Assembly: GCF_016599855.1 (NCBI RefSeq)
Contig: NZ_CP067041.1
Span: 2,232,001 to 2,296,000, forward strand
From: Bradyrhizobium diazoefficiens
Lineage (GTDB): Bacteria > Pseudomonadota > Alphaproteobacteria > Rhizobiales > Xanthobacteraceae
DNA length: 64,000 nt
Reading direction: 5' to 3'
Shown here: piece by piece, positions 36,749-45,883 of the stretch
Numbering within the stretch: the first letter of the stretch is position 1
Layout: every line of letters begins with the position of its first letter
The notes under the pieces: model-generated
What the model was told of the DNA's origin: nothing
Databases searched by the model: none
Seen by the model: the letters and a program-made list of their open reading frames with translations, nothing else
Position numbers and translations under genes: made by a program

Positions 36749-36829
36749 GAATGTGAAGCACAAGCGATCTTCGCACTTTGCGGCAAGCCGTTTGCATGTC
36801 ACCATCGCGTCATACGACGGGAGGCGGCG

Positions 36830-37693
36830 ATGCGCGTGCTATTCTCGATCGGGGCTGTGCTGGTGGCCGGCGTGCTTGCCGGAGGGGACGTCGCGGGCAT
36901 CGCGGCACCGGGACCCAAATTTGAACCTTCCAAATCTCAACCGCAGCGGCAGGCGGCCGACGGTGATGCACAGTCGGTCGATACCGAGCTGATCCTTGCA
37001 GTCGACGTCTCCTACTCCATGGATATGGACGAGCTCGCGGTCCAGCGCGAGGGCTATGCGCAGGCGATCCAATCGAAAGACTTTTTGCAGGCGCTTAAGG
37101 TTGGCCCCAATGGCAGGATCGCAGTGACCTATTTCGAATGGGCTGCGTCCGGTGACCAGAAGATCATCATCCCCTGGCGCCTCATTGACGGACCGGAGAC
37201 CGCAGATGCGGTTGCGACCGAGATCATGAGGACGCCGGTCCGGCGTGCCTCGCGCACCTCGATATCAGGTGCGATCGGATTTGCGATGCCGCTGTTCGAC
37301 GAGGACCCCTATCACGGACTTCGCCGCGTCATCGACATCTCCGGCGACGGCCCCAACAACAACGGCGGCCCGGTCACCGTGGCGCGCGATGCGGCGCTCG
37401 AGAAGGGCATCGTCATCAACGGCCTGCCGATCATGGTCAAGGAGCCATCCTATTCGACCATGGATATCGACAATCTCGATTATTACTACGAGGATTGCGT
37501 CATTGGCGGGCCCGGCTCGTTCGTGATCGCGATTAAGGATCGCGAGAAGTTCAAGGAGGCGATCCGCACCAAGCTGCTGTTGGAGGTCGCCGGCCGCACG
37601 CCCGAGCGTCCGGTGATGCGCGTTGCGGACAAGGAGCCGCGCGTGAGCTGCCTGATCGGCGAGAAGATCTGGTCGGACCGCTGGGGCCGCTAA
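36830..37693 (+). CDS. exported DUF1194 (von Willebrand factor A-like) protein
   Basis: 287 residues. A hydrophobic signal occupies residues 1-25, then a VWA fold with the metal-ion site DVSYSM (D59, S61, S63) and the conserved Asp in DISGDGPNNNGGP. The family is DUF1194, exported by alphaproteobacteria, of unknown role but possibly mediating protein-protein contact on the envelope. It ends with a Cys and a Trp-rich tail. A hairpin with a 10-base stem follows at 37696-37724. Confidence 0.85.
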   Translation: MRVLFSIGAVLVAGVLAGGDVAGIAAPGPKFEPSKSQPQRQAADGDAQSVDTELILAVDVSYSMDMDELAVQREGYAQAIQSKDFLQALKVGPNGRIAVTYFEWAASGDQKIIIPWRLIDGPETADAVATEIMRTPVRRASRTSISGAIGFAMPLFDEDPYHGLRRVIDISGDGPNNNGGPVTVARDAALEKGIVINGLPIMVKEPSYSTMDIDNLDYYYEDCVIGGPGSFVIAIKDREKFKEAIRTKLLLEVAGRTPERPVMRVADKEPRVSCLIGEKIWSDRWGR

Positions 37694-37695
37694 AG

Positions 37696-37724
37696 GCTCC
37701 GATGACCGTTTGCCTCATCGGAGC
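37696..37724 (+). terminator. candidate hairpin terminator
   Basis: GCTCCGATGA and TCATCGGAGC with a 9-base loop, immediately after the VWA-gene stop. It lacks a strong T-run. Confidence 0.45.
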
Positions 37725-37846
37725 AGGCTCTCGAAATTAACCGCTCGTTAACCGCGGCATGGCCTATTATTTCAGAGTGTTTCTGACGCCGCCTGCCAAT
37801 GCGCGAAAGCAGGTAATGTCGCCGGGGCCATTCACCGAGCGAGCCC

Positions 37847-38479
37847 ATGGCCATCGTCACGCAAAGCACCAGCCAGATTTCGCCCGTCAATGAGCGGATG
37901 TATCATCAGAGCGCCCTGCTCGGCGACTGGAAGGGCAATTGGGCGGGCAACAACCAGCCCGTCGGCTTCAAGGTCGTGAATATCCGAGGCAACCGCGCAC
38001 AGGTCGAGTACACCCATAACGGCCACACCGAACGGGGCATCGCCCAGGTCGACGGTACGCTCATCACCTACGGTGCGCTCACCGTCGGAACCAAGGACGG
38101 CAAGAACCTGGTGCTGCTGTTCTCCGCGGGCGGCGGGAGGCAGACGGCGACGCTGCAGAAGCAGGCGCCCCCGGCAGACGACAACCGCCTCATCGGGAGC
38201 TGGGGCGGCTACTCGCCCGACAATGGCAAGAGCGCGAGCTTCAAGGTGCTATCCGTCAACGGCAACGAGGCGCAGGTTGCCGTCACGACCGACGGCATCA
38301 CCCGCCAGGGCAGCGGCATCGTCTACAAGAACGTCATCATGTTCGGGCAGGCGCAAATCGCGACCGACGACGGCCAGAACGGCAAGATCATCTACCAGGT
38401 CGGCAACAAGTCCTTCCTGGTACCGGTGACGAAATATCCGCCGGCGGATTCATCATCCTCGGTGGACAGGACGGCCTAG
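37847..38479 (+). CDS. protein with two tandem homologous domains, function unknown
   Basis: 210 residues. Residues 24-105 and 115-195 are two copies of one domain of about 80 residues: LLGDWKG/LIGSWGG openings, GFKVVNIRGNRAQVEY/SFKVLSVNGNEAQVAV, and TLITYGALTVGTKDG/NVIMFGQAQIATDDG. Both halves predict beta-strands with aromatic and Gly turns. There is no signal peptide or membrane helix. The linker and C-tail are disordered (PPAD repeated at 109-111 and near 199). I do not recognise a named family. The gene stands alone, downstream of the VWA gene. Confidence 0.8.
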   Translation: MAIVTQSTSQISPVNERMYHQSALLGDWKGNWAGNNQPVGFKVVNIRGNRAQVEYTHNGHTERGIAQVDGTLITYGALTVGTKDGKNLVLLFSAGGGRQTATLQKQAPPADDNRLIGSWGGYSPDNGKSASFKVLSVNGNEAQVAVTTDGITRQGSGIVYKNVIMFGQAQIATDDGQNGKIIYQVGNKSFLVPVTKYPPADSSSSVDRTA

Positions 38480-38679
38480 CCGCTCACGGCTGCTTCCCGC
38501 TCGTTCGAATGTCTGTTGAGCTGGGGCGGTAGATATCCTTCGACGCGGTCGATACCGACGGCAATCAGGTCATATTCGGGATGGCGATCTCTGGAACCGG
38601 GGGAGGCCCGTGCCGGCTCCACTGGCATTTGCGGCATCGGTCGCTTATAGTTTACGGGCTATTCTGATGGTCATCCGAA

Positions 38680-39270
38680 ATGCCTAAGCTTGTACGTTCC
38701 TGCGATTTTGCCACTCTCCTCGCCGTGATCTGCTTCAGTGCAGCGCCGGCTCATGCGCAGGTCGCGCCCCTGAGGTATTGGATTCCGGGCGGGGCTTTCG
38801 GCTATGGCGGCAGCGCCGACGGCTACGGTGGCTTTCCAAGCTTCAATGCCGGCGGCGCCAATAGCGGATACGACTTTCGCCCCGGCTTCTTTGTCGGAAG
38901 CCAAACTGGCAGTCTCGGCTTGAGCGGTTTCAGCCAGACCGGGCCAGCGAGCAATTTCAGCGCGCTGTCCTACGACAGCACGCAGTTCGGCTACAACATG
39001 AAGAGCGCGGGCGGTTCGCCCGTGACGTTCTTTGCCGGCTTCGACACGCTGAAATATGGAAACGGCATCGGCAGTTCGGTTGCGCCGCTGACCTCCGGCG
39101 CTGCACCCGGCTATGGCGGCTTCGCCGGTGTCGAGTTCAGGCCGACTTCCAACCTCAGCCTGTCGTTCGGGGCCGGGTTCACCCAACGGGACTCGGGCCT
39201 CATGGACAGCGACATCAGATCGAACATGCTGCCGGGCGAGTCGCCGGCGTTGGGTGCACTTCGACGTTAG
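38680..39270 (+). CDS. exported outer-membrane-like beta-rich protein
   Basis: 196 residues: a signal peptide (about 1-27, ending AHAQ), then Gly, Ser, Tyr and Phe-rich alternating strands ([54 protein letters not shown]), the composition of small outer-membrane beta-barrel or porin-like proteins of Bradyrhizobium. No conserved motif gives a function. Its stop overlaps the stop of the convergent methyltransferase gene by two bases. Confidence 0.7.
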   Translation: MPKLVRSCDFATLLAVICFSAAPAHAQVAPLRYWIPGGAFGYGGSADGYGGFPSFNAGGANSGYDFRPGFFVGSQTGSLGLSGFSQTGPASNFSALSYDSTQFGYNMKSAGGSPVTFFAGFDTLKYGNGIGSSVAPLTSGAAPGYGGFAGVEFRPTSNLSLSFGAGFTQRDSGLMDSDIRSNMLPGESPALGALRR

Positions 39271-40514
39271 CGCGCAAACTTCGCCACCAGCTCGACATGC
39301 GGTGTGTGGCGGAATTGATCAACCGGCACGACAGTCTCGATCTTATAGCCACCGTCGATCAAGAGCCGCGCGTCGCGGGCGAAGGTCGCGACGTTGCACG
39401 ACACCGCGATCACGACGGGCACCTTGCTCGCAGCGAGCTTTAACGCCTGTGCCTGCGCGCCCTGGCGCGGGGGATCGAGCACGACGGCGTCGAAGTCGCG
39501 TAGCTCCGGCGGGACCAGCGGACGGCGGAACAGGTCGCGCGGCTCGGCCTTGATCGGCTTCAGCCTGGGCGTGCGCGCGGCTCTCGCGAGGGCGGCAATA
39601 GCTCCCGCATCGTTGTCATAGGCCGTGACGCGGGCCTTCTCTGCGAGCCTGAGCGCAAACGGACCGACGCCGCAGAAGAGGTCGAGGACTTCTTTGGCTT
39701 TGCCGATGCGCTCGGCAACGAGAGATGCGAGCGTCTCTTCGCCCGCCACTGTTGCCTGCAGGAACGAGCCCGGTGGCAGCGTCACTTCGGCGCGGCCCAT
39801 TTTAATAGTCGGTGGCAGGCGTTGCAGCACCAGCTCGCCATGCCGCGTCAGCCGCGCCAGGCGATGCTGTTCCGCAACGCGCGAGAGTGCGGTGACCAGC
39901 GGCGTCGGCAGCGGCCCGGAGCCGCGCACGTCCACATCGAGACCGTTGGCCGTGGCGGTGACCTGAATGTCGAGCGGCTTCGTCACCGGCATTTTCGACG
40001 TCAGCGGTTCGGCCAGCGCCCAGGCGGCATCGAGTGCGCCCTCCAGCGCCGGATCGAGGATCGGGCAGCGATGGATCGGGATAACGTCATGCGAGCTCGC
40101 CGCCGAGAAGCCGACCTTGAGCACGTCATGCGTGCCGAAGCGGCCGTGCAGCGTGACGCGGCGGCGGCCGGCGCCGTGGGCATCGATCAGCGGCGCTACC
40201 GTGCAATCGATGCCGGCCTGCGCCAGCGTCTCGACCACGATATTGCGCTTCCAGGCCTGATACGGCACTGCCGCCCAGTGCTGGATCGCGCAGCCGCCGC
40301 AGATGCCGAAATGCGGGCAGAACGGTTGGATGCGCTCGGGGCTGGGGACGTCGACCGCCAGCAGTTTGCGGCGGTCGGGATGATGGCCGGCGACATGATC
40401 GACCTCGACGCTTTCGCCGCCGAGGGTGTAGGGCACGTAGAGCGCATCGCCTGTCGTGAGCGAGACACCGTCGCCGCGATGGCCGACATGATCGATCGTG
40501 ATGCGTTCAACCAC
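39267..40514 (-). CDS. class I SAM-dependent RNA methyltransferase (TrmA/RumA family)
   Basis: 415 residues from GTG 40514, overlapping the end of tlyA by eight bases. A TRAM-like N-domain ([17 protein letters not shown]) is followed by the 4Fe-4S site [15 protein letters not shown] with Cys 66, 72 and 75 plus a later Cys, the SAM-binding [17 protein letters not shown], and the catalytic Cys in [16 protein letters not shown]. The nucleophile context is SCNV instead of the usual SCNP. It methylates uridine C5 in tRNA or rRNA; the target is not evident. Confidence 0.88.
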   Translation of the reverse strand: MVERITIDHVGHRGDGVSLTTGDALYVPYTLGGESVEVDHVAGHHPDRRKLLAVDVPSPERIQPFCPHFGICGGCAIQHWAAVPYQAWKRNIVVETLAQAGIDCTVAPLIDAHGAGRRRVTLHGRFGTHDVLKVGFSAASSHDVIPIHRCPILDPALEGALDAAWALAEPLTSKMPVTKPLDIQVTATANGLDVDVRGSGPLPTPLVTALSRVAEQHRLARLTRHGELVLQRLPPTIKMGRAEVTLPPGSFLQATVAGEETLASLVAERIGKAKEVLDLFCGVGPFALRLAEKARVTAYDNDAGAIAALARAARTPRLKPIKAEPRDLFRRPLVPPELRDFDAVVLDPPRQGAQAQALKLAASKVPVVIAVSCNVATFARDARLLIDGGYKIETVVPVDQFRHTPHVELVAKFAR

Positions 40515-41241
40515 GGCGCGCGCCCAGGAAGAATTCGATATTGCCGTCGCCGCCTGCAATCGAGGAGGGAAACACCTCGATGTCGGTGCAGCCGAGCGAC
40601 GCGGCAAAGGCAGCGATGTCGTCGCAGATCTCCTTGTGCACGGCAGCGTCCCGGATGATGCCCTTCTTGTTGTGCTTCCGGTCGGCCTCGAACTGCGGCT
40701 TGATCAGCGCGAGCAGGCTCATGGGGGCAGCTGCGAGCGACAGCGCAACTGGCAGCACGCTCTTCAGCGAAATGAAGCTGACGTCGATGACGACGACATC
40801 GGGCCGCGCCGGCAGCCGCTTGCCCTCGTACCTGCGGATGTCGGTCTCCTCCATTGACACGATCTTGGGATGATCGCGCAACGAGGTGTGGAGCTGGCTG
40901 GTGCCGACGTCGATGGCGAACACTAGGCTCGCGCCGTTGGCCAGCAATACTTCAGTAAAGCCGCCGGTCGAGGCCCCGACGTCAAGGCAGACATGGTCCT
41001 CGATATCGATCGGGTAGCGCTCGAGTGCGCCTGCGAGCTTGACGCCGCCCCGCGACACATAGGGATGCGCCGGCTCGGCCTGGATCACAGCGTCTTCGGC
41101 GATCATCTCCGACGGTTTTGCGACCTGCTTGTTATCAGCCGTGACGAGGCCAGCCTCGATGGCCGTGCGCGCCCGCGCCCGGCTCTCGAACAGGCCGCGC
41201 TCGACCAGCAGAACATCCGCGCGCTTGCGGGCAGGGGACAT
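40507..41241 (-). CDS. tlyA: TlyA-family rRNA 2'-O-methyltransferase/hemolysin
   Basis: 244 residues. The N-terminal S4 RNA-binding domain (1-60: [20 protein letters not shown]) leads into an FtsJ-like methyltransferase fold with the SAM motif [18 protein letters not shown] and the Asp/Lys/Glu catalytic residues in [19 protein letters not shown] and [12 protein letters not shown]. In mycobacteria TlyA methylates 16S and 23S rRNA and affects capreomycin sensitivity. The downstream methyltransferase gene overlaps its stop, so the two are translationally coupled. Confidence 0.93.
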   Translation of the reverse strand: MSPARKRADVLLVERGLFESRARARTAIEAGLVTADNKQVAKPSEMIAEDAVIQAEPAHPYVSRGGVKLAGALERYPIDIEDHVCLDVGASTGGFTEVLLANGASLVFAIDVGTSQLHTSLRDHPKIVSMEETDIRRYEGKRLPARPDVVVIDVSFISLKSVLPVALSLAAAPMSLLALIKPQFEADRKHNKKGIIRDAAVHKEICDDIAAFAASLGCTDIEVFPSSIAGGDGNIEFFLGARRG

Positions 41242-41266
41242 CGGATCTCCGGAACAGGATTGCAGC

Positions 41267-41821
41267 TTATGTAGCGATCAATCGCGCGGCTGCCATCCGG
41301 ACGCAAGTCTCGAACGCGGCGAGATCACGCCAGGCATCGATCGGCTGCGCTGCCGGCGTCACCAGCGGGCAGCCGTGCAGCTCCAGCGCATGGATCATCA
41401 TGAGATTGTCGACGAGGCCAAAATCCTCGACCGTCAGCCCCTGCGCGTCGACCAGCCGTCCGTTCTCGGAGGTGACGTTCATGAAACGCGTGGCGCGGTC
41501 GGCATAAGTGGCGCCATCGTTGGAATAGGCCAGGCAAAACTTGCCGCGGCCGGCCATGTAGCCGAGCTCATAGACGGTGCCGGGATCGGCGCCGGCGCCA
41601 CGGAACGGGGTGAGATTGGCAATGATGGCATCGGCCTCGTCCATCATCACCTCGTTGCCGCAGAAGATCTGTCGCGATGCGTCGGGCGCGGTGAGGTCGA
41701 CCGCGTTGTCGAGAGGATAGAGGCCGGTGAGGTCGTGCGCCGCGCAGATATCGACCTTGCGCCGGCCGATCTCAATCGCGTCCGGCAGGAACACGTCGGG
41801 GCCTGCCAGATAGATTTTCAT
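41267..41821 (-). CDS. nucleoside 2-deoxyribosyltransferase
   Basis: 184 residues: MKIYLAGPDVF at the N-terminus, then QIFCGNEVMMDEADAIIANL and the catalytic Glu in DPGTVYELGYMAGRGKFCLA. Enzymes of this family move 2-deoxyribose between bases, or hydrolyse modified nucleotides in relatives. The gene sits between tlyA and a repeat and has no partner in purine salvage nearby. The length and motifs are complete. Confidence 0.88.
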   Translation of the reverse strand: MKIYLAGPDVFLPDAIEIGRRKVDICAAHDLTGLYPLDNAVDLTAPDASRQIFCGNEVMMDEADAIIANLTPFRGAGADPGTVYELGYMAGRGKFCLAYSNDGATYADRATRFMNVTSENGRLVDAQGLTVEDFGLVDNLMMIHALELHGCPLVTPAAQPIDAWRDLAAFETCVRMAAARLIAT

Positions 41822-41874
41822 GGAGTGGATGCTCTGAAGAAATCAGACGAGCTAGAAGCCGCGCGAAAGCTGCG

Positions 41875-41997
41875 CTCCCTCCCCCGCTTGCGGGGGAGGG
41901 TTGGGGAGAGGGTATCTCGGCGACGAAGACTCCCCCAGAGGAGAGAGCCCTCACCCGCGCCTTCGGCGCGACCTCTCCCGCAAGCGGGAGAGGTGAA
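41875..41997. repeat. palindromic intergenic repeat, family A
   Basis: CTCCCTCCCCCGCTTGCGGG at one end and CTCTCCCGCAAGCGGGAGAG at the other, directly before the end of dxs. It is the third copy of the family. Confidence 0.8.
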
Positions 41998-42000
41998 CGA

Positions 42001-43929
42001 TCAAGCCAGCTTGACCGTCTCGGTCTTGGCGTCCTTGCCGAGCGCCTCGAACACCTTGGCGACGATGCCCTTGGCGTCGAGACCGGCGCGGGCGTACATC
42101 GCGGCCGGCGTGTCGTGGTCCAGGAACACGTCGGGCAGCACCATGGAGCGGAAGCGCACCATACCGCTGTCGAGCACGCCCTGGTCGGTGAGGAACTGCG
42201 CGACATGCGAGCCGAAGCCGCCGATCGAGCCTTCCTCGACCGTGATCAGGATCTCATGGTCGCGGGCGAGCTTGAGCACCAGCTCGGTGTCGAGCGGCTT
42301 CATGAAGCGCGCGTCGGCGATCGAGGTGGAGAGGCCATGGGCGGCGAGTTCGTCGGCCGCCTTCTCGCATTCGGCCAGACGCGTGCCGAAAGAGAGCAGG
42401 GCGATCTTGTTGCCCTGGCGGATCATGCGGCCCTTGCCGATTTCGAGCGGAATGCCGACCTCGGGCATTTCGATGCCGCGGCCTTCGCCGCGCGGATAGC
42501 GCAGCGAGCTCGGACGGTCATTGATCGAGACCTGGGTCGCCACCATGTGCACGAGCTCGGCCTCATCCGCTGCCGCCATGATCACCATGTTCGGCAGGCA
42601 GCCGAGATAGGCGTTGTCGAACGAGCCGGCATGGGTCGCGCCGTCGGCGCCGACGAGGCCGGCGCGGTCGATGGCGAAGCGGACGGGCAGGTTCTGGATC
42701 GCGACGTCGTGGACGATCTGGTCGTAGCCGCGCTGCAGGAAGGTCGAGTAGATCGCGCAGAACGGCTTATAGCCTTCGGTCGCAAGGCCGGCGGCGAAGG
42801 TCACCGCGTGCTGCTCGGCGATGCCGACGTCGAAGGTGCGGTCCGGGAAAGCCTTGTTGAAGATGTCGACTCCGGTGCCCGACGGCATCGCCGCGGTGAT
42901 GGCGACGATCTTGTCGTCCTTCTGCGCTTCCTTGACGAGGCTCTGGCCGAACACGTTCTGATAGGCCGGCGCGTTCGGCTTTGCTTTCGCCTGGGTGCCG
43001 GTCGCGACGTCGAACTTGACAACGGCGTGGTACTTGTCGGCGGAGGCTTCCGCCGGGCCGTAGCCCTTGCCCTTCTGAGTCACGACATGAACCAGGATCG
43101 GGCCGGTCTCCATGTCGCGCACGTTCTTCAGCACGGGCAGGAGATGGTCGAGATTGTGGCCATCGATCGGGCCGACGTAATAGAAGCCGAGCTCCTCGAA
43201 CAGCGTGCCGCCGTCCATCATGAAGCCACGGGAATATTCCTCGACGCGGTTGGCGCGATTGGCGAGGATCTTCGGCAGCCGCTTGTTGATCTGCTTGGCC
43301 GCATCGCGCAGCGTGCGATAGGTCTTGCCGGAGTAGAGACGCGACAGATAGGCGCTCATGGCGCCGACCGGCGGCGCAATCGACATGTCGTTGTCGTTGA
43401 GGATGACGATCAGGCGCGAGTTCATGGCACCGGCATTGTTCATGGCCTCATAGGCCATGCCCGCCGACATCGCACCGTCACCGATCACTGCGATAACGTT
43501 GTTCTTGCCGCCGGAGAGGTCGCGCGCGACGGCCATGCCGAGACCGGCGGAGATCGAAGTCGAGGAATGCGCTGCGCCGAACGGATCGTAATCGCTCTCG
43601 CTGCGCTTGGTGAAGCCGGACAGGCCGCCGCCGGTGCGCAGCGTGCGGATACGGTCGCGGCGACCGGTAAGGATCTTGTGCGGATAGGCCTGGTGGCCGA
43701 CGTCCCAGATCAGCCGGTCGCGCGGTGTGTCGAAGACGTAGTGGATCGCGGTGGTGAGCTCGACCACGCCGAGACCCGCGCCGAAATGACCGCCGGTCAC
43801 GGAGACGGCATCGATGGTCTCCTGACGCAGCTCGTCGGCCACCTGGCGAACCTGCTCGATCTTGAGCTTACGCAGGTCGTCCGGCGTCCGGATGGTGTCG
43901 AGAAGCGGCGTTTTACTGTATGCGTTCAC
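42001..43929 (-). CDS. dxs: 1-deoxy-D-xylulose-5-phosphate synthase
   Basis: 642 residues from GTG 43929 (GGAAATCGCC leader). The thiamin-diphosphate motif is [18 protein letters not shown]. The substrate-loop His residues lie in [17 protein letters not shown] and GDGHxxxx-like [16 protein letters not shown]. The transketolase pyrimidine domain has [15 protein letters not shown], and a C-terminal transketolase domain follows. It condenses pyruvate and glyceraldehyde-3-phosphate in the first step of the MEP isoprenoid pathway. The neighbourhood dxs with tlyA and xseB is conserved in rhizobia. A 563-base leader region separates it from xseB. Confidence 0.95.
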   Translation of the reverse strand: MNAYSKTPLLDTIRTPDDLRKLKIEQVRQVADELRQETIDAVSVTGGHFGAGLGVVELTTAIHYVFDTPRDRLIWDVGHQAYPHKILTGRRDRIRTLRTGGGLSGFTKRSESDYDPFGAAHSSTSISAGLGMAVARDLSGGKNNVIAVIGDGAMSAGMAYEAMNNAGAMNSRLIVILNDNDMSIAPPVGAMSAYLSRLYSGKTYRTLRDAAKQINKRLPKILANRANRVEEYSRGFMMDGGTLFEELGFYYVGPIDGHNLDHLLPVLKNVRDMETGPILVHVVTQKGKGYGPAEASADKYHAVVKFDVATGTQAKAKPNAPAYQNVFGQSLVKEAQKDDKIVAITAAMPSGTGVDIFNKAFPDRTFDVGIAEQHAVTFAAGLATEGYKPFCAIYSTFLQRGYDQIVHDVAIQNLPVRFAIDRAGLVGADGATHAGSFDNAYLGCLPNMVIMAAADEAELVHMVATQVSINDRPSSLRYPRGEGRGIEMPEVGIPLEIGKGRMIRQGNKIALLSFGTRLAECEKAADELAAHGLSTSIADARFMKPLDTELVLKLARDHEILITVEEGSIGGFGSHVAQFLTDQGVLDSGMVRFRSMVLPDVFLDHDTPAAMYARAGLDAKGIVAKVFEALGKDAKTETVKLA

Positions 43930-44492
43930 GGCGATTTCCAATTTGTCAGCGCCGGAAGGTCATTCCGGTGCGCGATGGGTTTGCACAATATCGGCGCAGC
44001 GCGAGTCCTTAACCGTCGGAGCCACCTGCACGGGGCAATGCCCCGTCTTCAAGCTTAGGTGAGCTTACGTGCGCTCCGGTTCAGTCTCTGTGATCCCTGT
44101 CACTTAGATCGGCTTCGTCCGTCCCAGCTAATTCATTAGCGATTTGAGGCGCTTGTCCTAGGTTATCGGTCCCCACGTCAAGGCTAACAAAAAGCCACAC
44201 TCCGCGCAGCTTTACACCAAAGCTTGGGCCAAAGCCAACCCGCCGGACTGATTGGGGTTATGCGGATGCAACCGGCGGGCCAATTTGGTTAATCACGGCG
44301 CCGGGGCGGAGGTTCCAATCCTGCCCGGTTCCTTGGCAGGATTCCGGGCGAACAGACGGCATTTGGCAGGACTCACCGGCCAAAAGCGCAGGCCGAAAAT
44401 TGTTCAATTCCGGTGCCGGCTACCCGCGGCGTGCGATCTTGAGAAAGCGCAGGCGATCGGGGCCCGAAATGGGCAGCTTCGAAGGGCGTTGG
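43930..44492. other. 563-base non-coding region before dxs
   Basis: It contains an inverted repeat CCCGCCGG / CCGGCGGG (44239-44279, loop 25) and a perfect 9-base hairpin AATCCTGCC / GGCAGGATT (44317-44343). No credible gene. It may hold the dxs promoter or a structured leader; nothing here matches a known riboswitch to me. Confidence 0.45.
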
Positions 44493-44744
44493 TTACTGCA
44501 CGTCGAGCGGCGCGGTACCGGTAGCCTGGCCACTGGCATCGGTCGTGATCTTGTCGACGCGCGCCTCAGCCTGGCGCAAAAGCTCCTCGCAGCGCCGCTT
44601 CAGGGCTTCGCCGCGCTCGTAGATCGTGACGGATTCCTCGAGCGGCACCTTGCCGTCCTCGAGCCGCTTCACGATCCTTTCGAGTTCCTCGATCGCGCGC
44701 TCGAAGGTGAGCCTGCTGACGTCGACTTGGGTATTTTCGGCCAT
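44493..44744 (-). CDS. xseB: exodeoxyribonuclease VII small subunit
   Basis: 83 residues: VSRLTFERAIEELERIVKRL then EDGKVPLEESVTIYERGEAL, the conserved XseB helices, and a short Thr-rich tail. It associates with XseA to form the exonuclease that degrades single-stranded DNA. xseA is not adjacent; in alphaproteobacteria xseB is commonly linked to dxs or the geranyl transferase gene, as here. The start is ATG 44744. Confidence 0.93.
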   Translation of the reverse strand: MAENTQVDVSRLTFERAIEELERIVKRLEDGKVPLEESVTIYERGEALKRRCEELLRQAEARVDKITTDASGQATGTAPLDVQ

Positions 44745-44818
44745 ATCCGTTTCCGATTGCCCGATTCGCTTTCCTGGTAAAACAGCAGAGTTTTGCGGGC
44801 TTAATGTGGCGGGTCGTT

Positions 44819-45748
44819 TCAGGCGCCCATCAGGGCGCCGACATGCGCCGTAACAGATTCTTTCAGTCCCTGCAGGTCGTAGCCGCCTTCGAGCACAGAT
44901 ACAACGCGCCCTCCGGCGGACTTGTCGGCGAGGTCCATCAGCTTGCGTGTGACCCAGGCATAATCCTCCGCGTGCAAATTCAGCGAGGCCAGCGGATCGC
45001 GATAATGCGCGTCGAAGCCTGCCGAGATGATCAGCAGTTCGGGACCGAACTTTTCGAGCTGCGGCAGGATCAGGTTCTCGAACGCGGAGCGGAATTCCGG
45101 CCCGCCGTCTTCCGAGGCGAGCGGCGCGTTGACGATGGTGTCGTGGTCGCCGCGCTCGCCCTTGGCGCCGGTGCCCGGAAATAGCGGCATCTGATGGGTC
45201 GAGCAGTACATCACGGTCGGGTCGGACCAGAAGATGTCCTGGGTGCCGTTGCCGTGATGGACGTCGAAATCGACGATGGCGGCCCGCTTGATGCCGTATT
45301 TGCGCTGCGCATGGCGCGCGGCGATCGCGACATTGTCGAAGAAGCAGAAGCCCATCGGCTTGCCGATCTCGGCATGATGACCGGGCGGGCGCACGGCGAC
45401 GAAGGCGTTGCGGTGCTCGCCATTCATCACCGCTTCGGTTGCCGCCACCGCGCCACCGACGCCGCGCATCACCGCTTCCCACGTGCCAGGAGACATCGAG
45501 GTGTCGCCGTCGAGATAGACCTGGCCGCTAGTCGGCGCGATGTGGCGGAGCTCGGTGACGTAATGTTCGTTGTGGCAGAGCGTGACGAGATCGAGATCGC
45601 CCTCGGGCGCCTTGTCGCGCGCCAGGAACTGGAAGCGCTCATGCGACAACGCTTCCTCCACCGCGCGCAGGCGGTCGGGCCTTTCAGGGTGTCCGGGCGG
45701 CGTGACGTGGTCGAGGCAGGCCTTGTGGGAGAGAAGAAGCGTGCTCAT
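44819..45748 (-). CDS. histone deacetylase-like zinc hydrolase (HdaH/AcuC family)
   Basis: 309 residues. The zinc-hydrolase core is intact: HAEIGKPMGFCFF with RPPGHH before it, DFDVHHGNGTQDIFW, SAGFDAHYRDPLASL and a late VLEGGYDLQGL. Bacterial members deacetylate acetylated polyamines, acetyl-CoA synthetase or other small amides. ATG 45748 gives a standard N-terminus (MSTLLLSHKACLDH). It lies in the same direction as xseB, 74 bases upstream of it, so it may be part of a xseB-dxs-linked block. Confidence 0.92.
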   Translation of the reverse strand: MSTLLLSHKACLDHVTPPGHPERPDRLRAVEEALSHERFQFLARDKAPEGDLDLVTLCHNEHYVTELRHIAPTSGQVYLDGDTSMSPGTWEAVMRGVGGAVAATEAVMNGEHRNAFVAVRPPGHHAEIGKPMGFCFFDNVAIAARHAQRKYGIKRAAIVDFDVHHGNGTQDIFWSDPTVMYCSTHQMPLFPGTGAKGERGDHDTIVNAPLASEDGGPEFRSAFENLILPQLEKFGPELLIISAGFDAHYRDPLASLNLHAEDYAWVTRKLMDLADKSAGGRVVSVLEGGYDLQGLKESVTAHVGALMGA

Positions 45749-45883
45749 CAGGTCGGCCTCACTGGGAACGAACTCTCGATGTCGCTTGGCGCATCCGGCG
45801 CCAAAACGCAATGCGAATCCCAATCTAGACATTCCATAGGGAATGGCAAAGGGCCGTTCCGTTCCGCCCAGGTTCGATCCGGA

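Noticed and set aside
42115..44058. Very long plus-strand open frame opposite dxs
   Set aside because: The dxs reading is complete with all TPP and transketolase motifs; the opposite frame is a GC-rich shadow with no domain or ribosome-binding site.
44252..44524. 90-codon frame in the dxs leader
   Set aside because: No start signal and overlaps the xseB end; hairpins in the same DNA argue for non-coding use.
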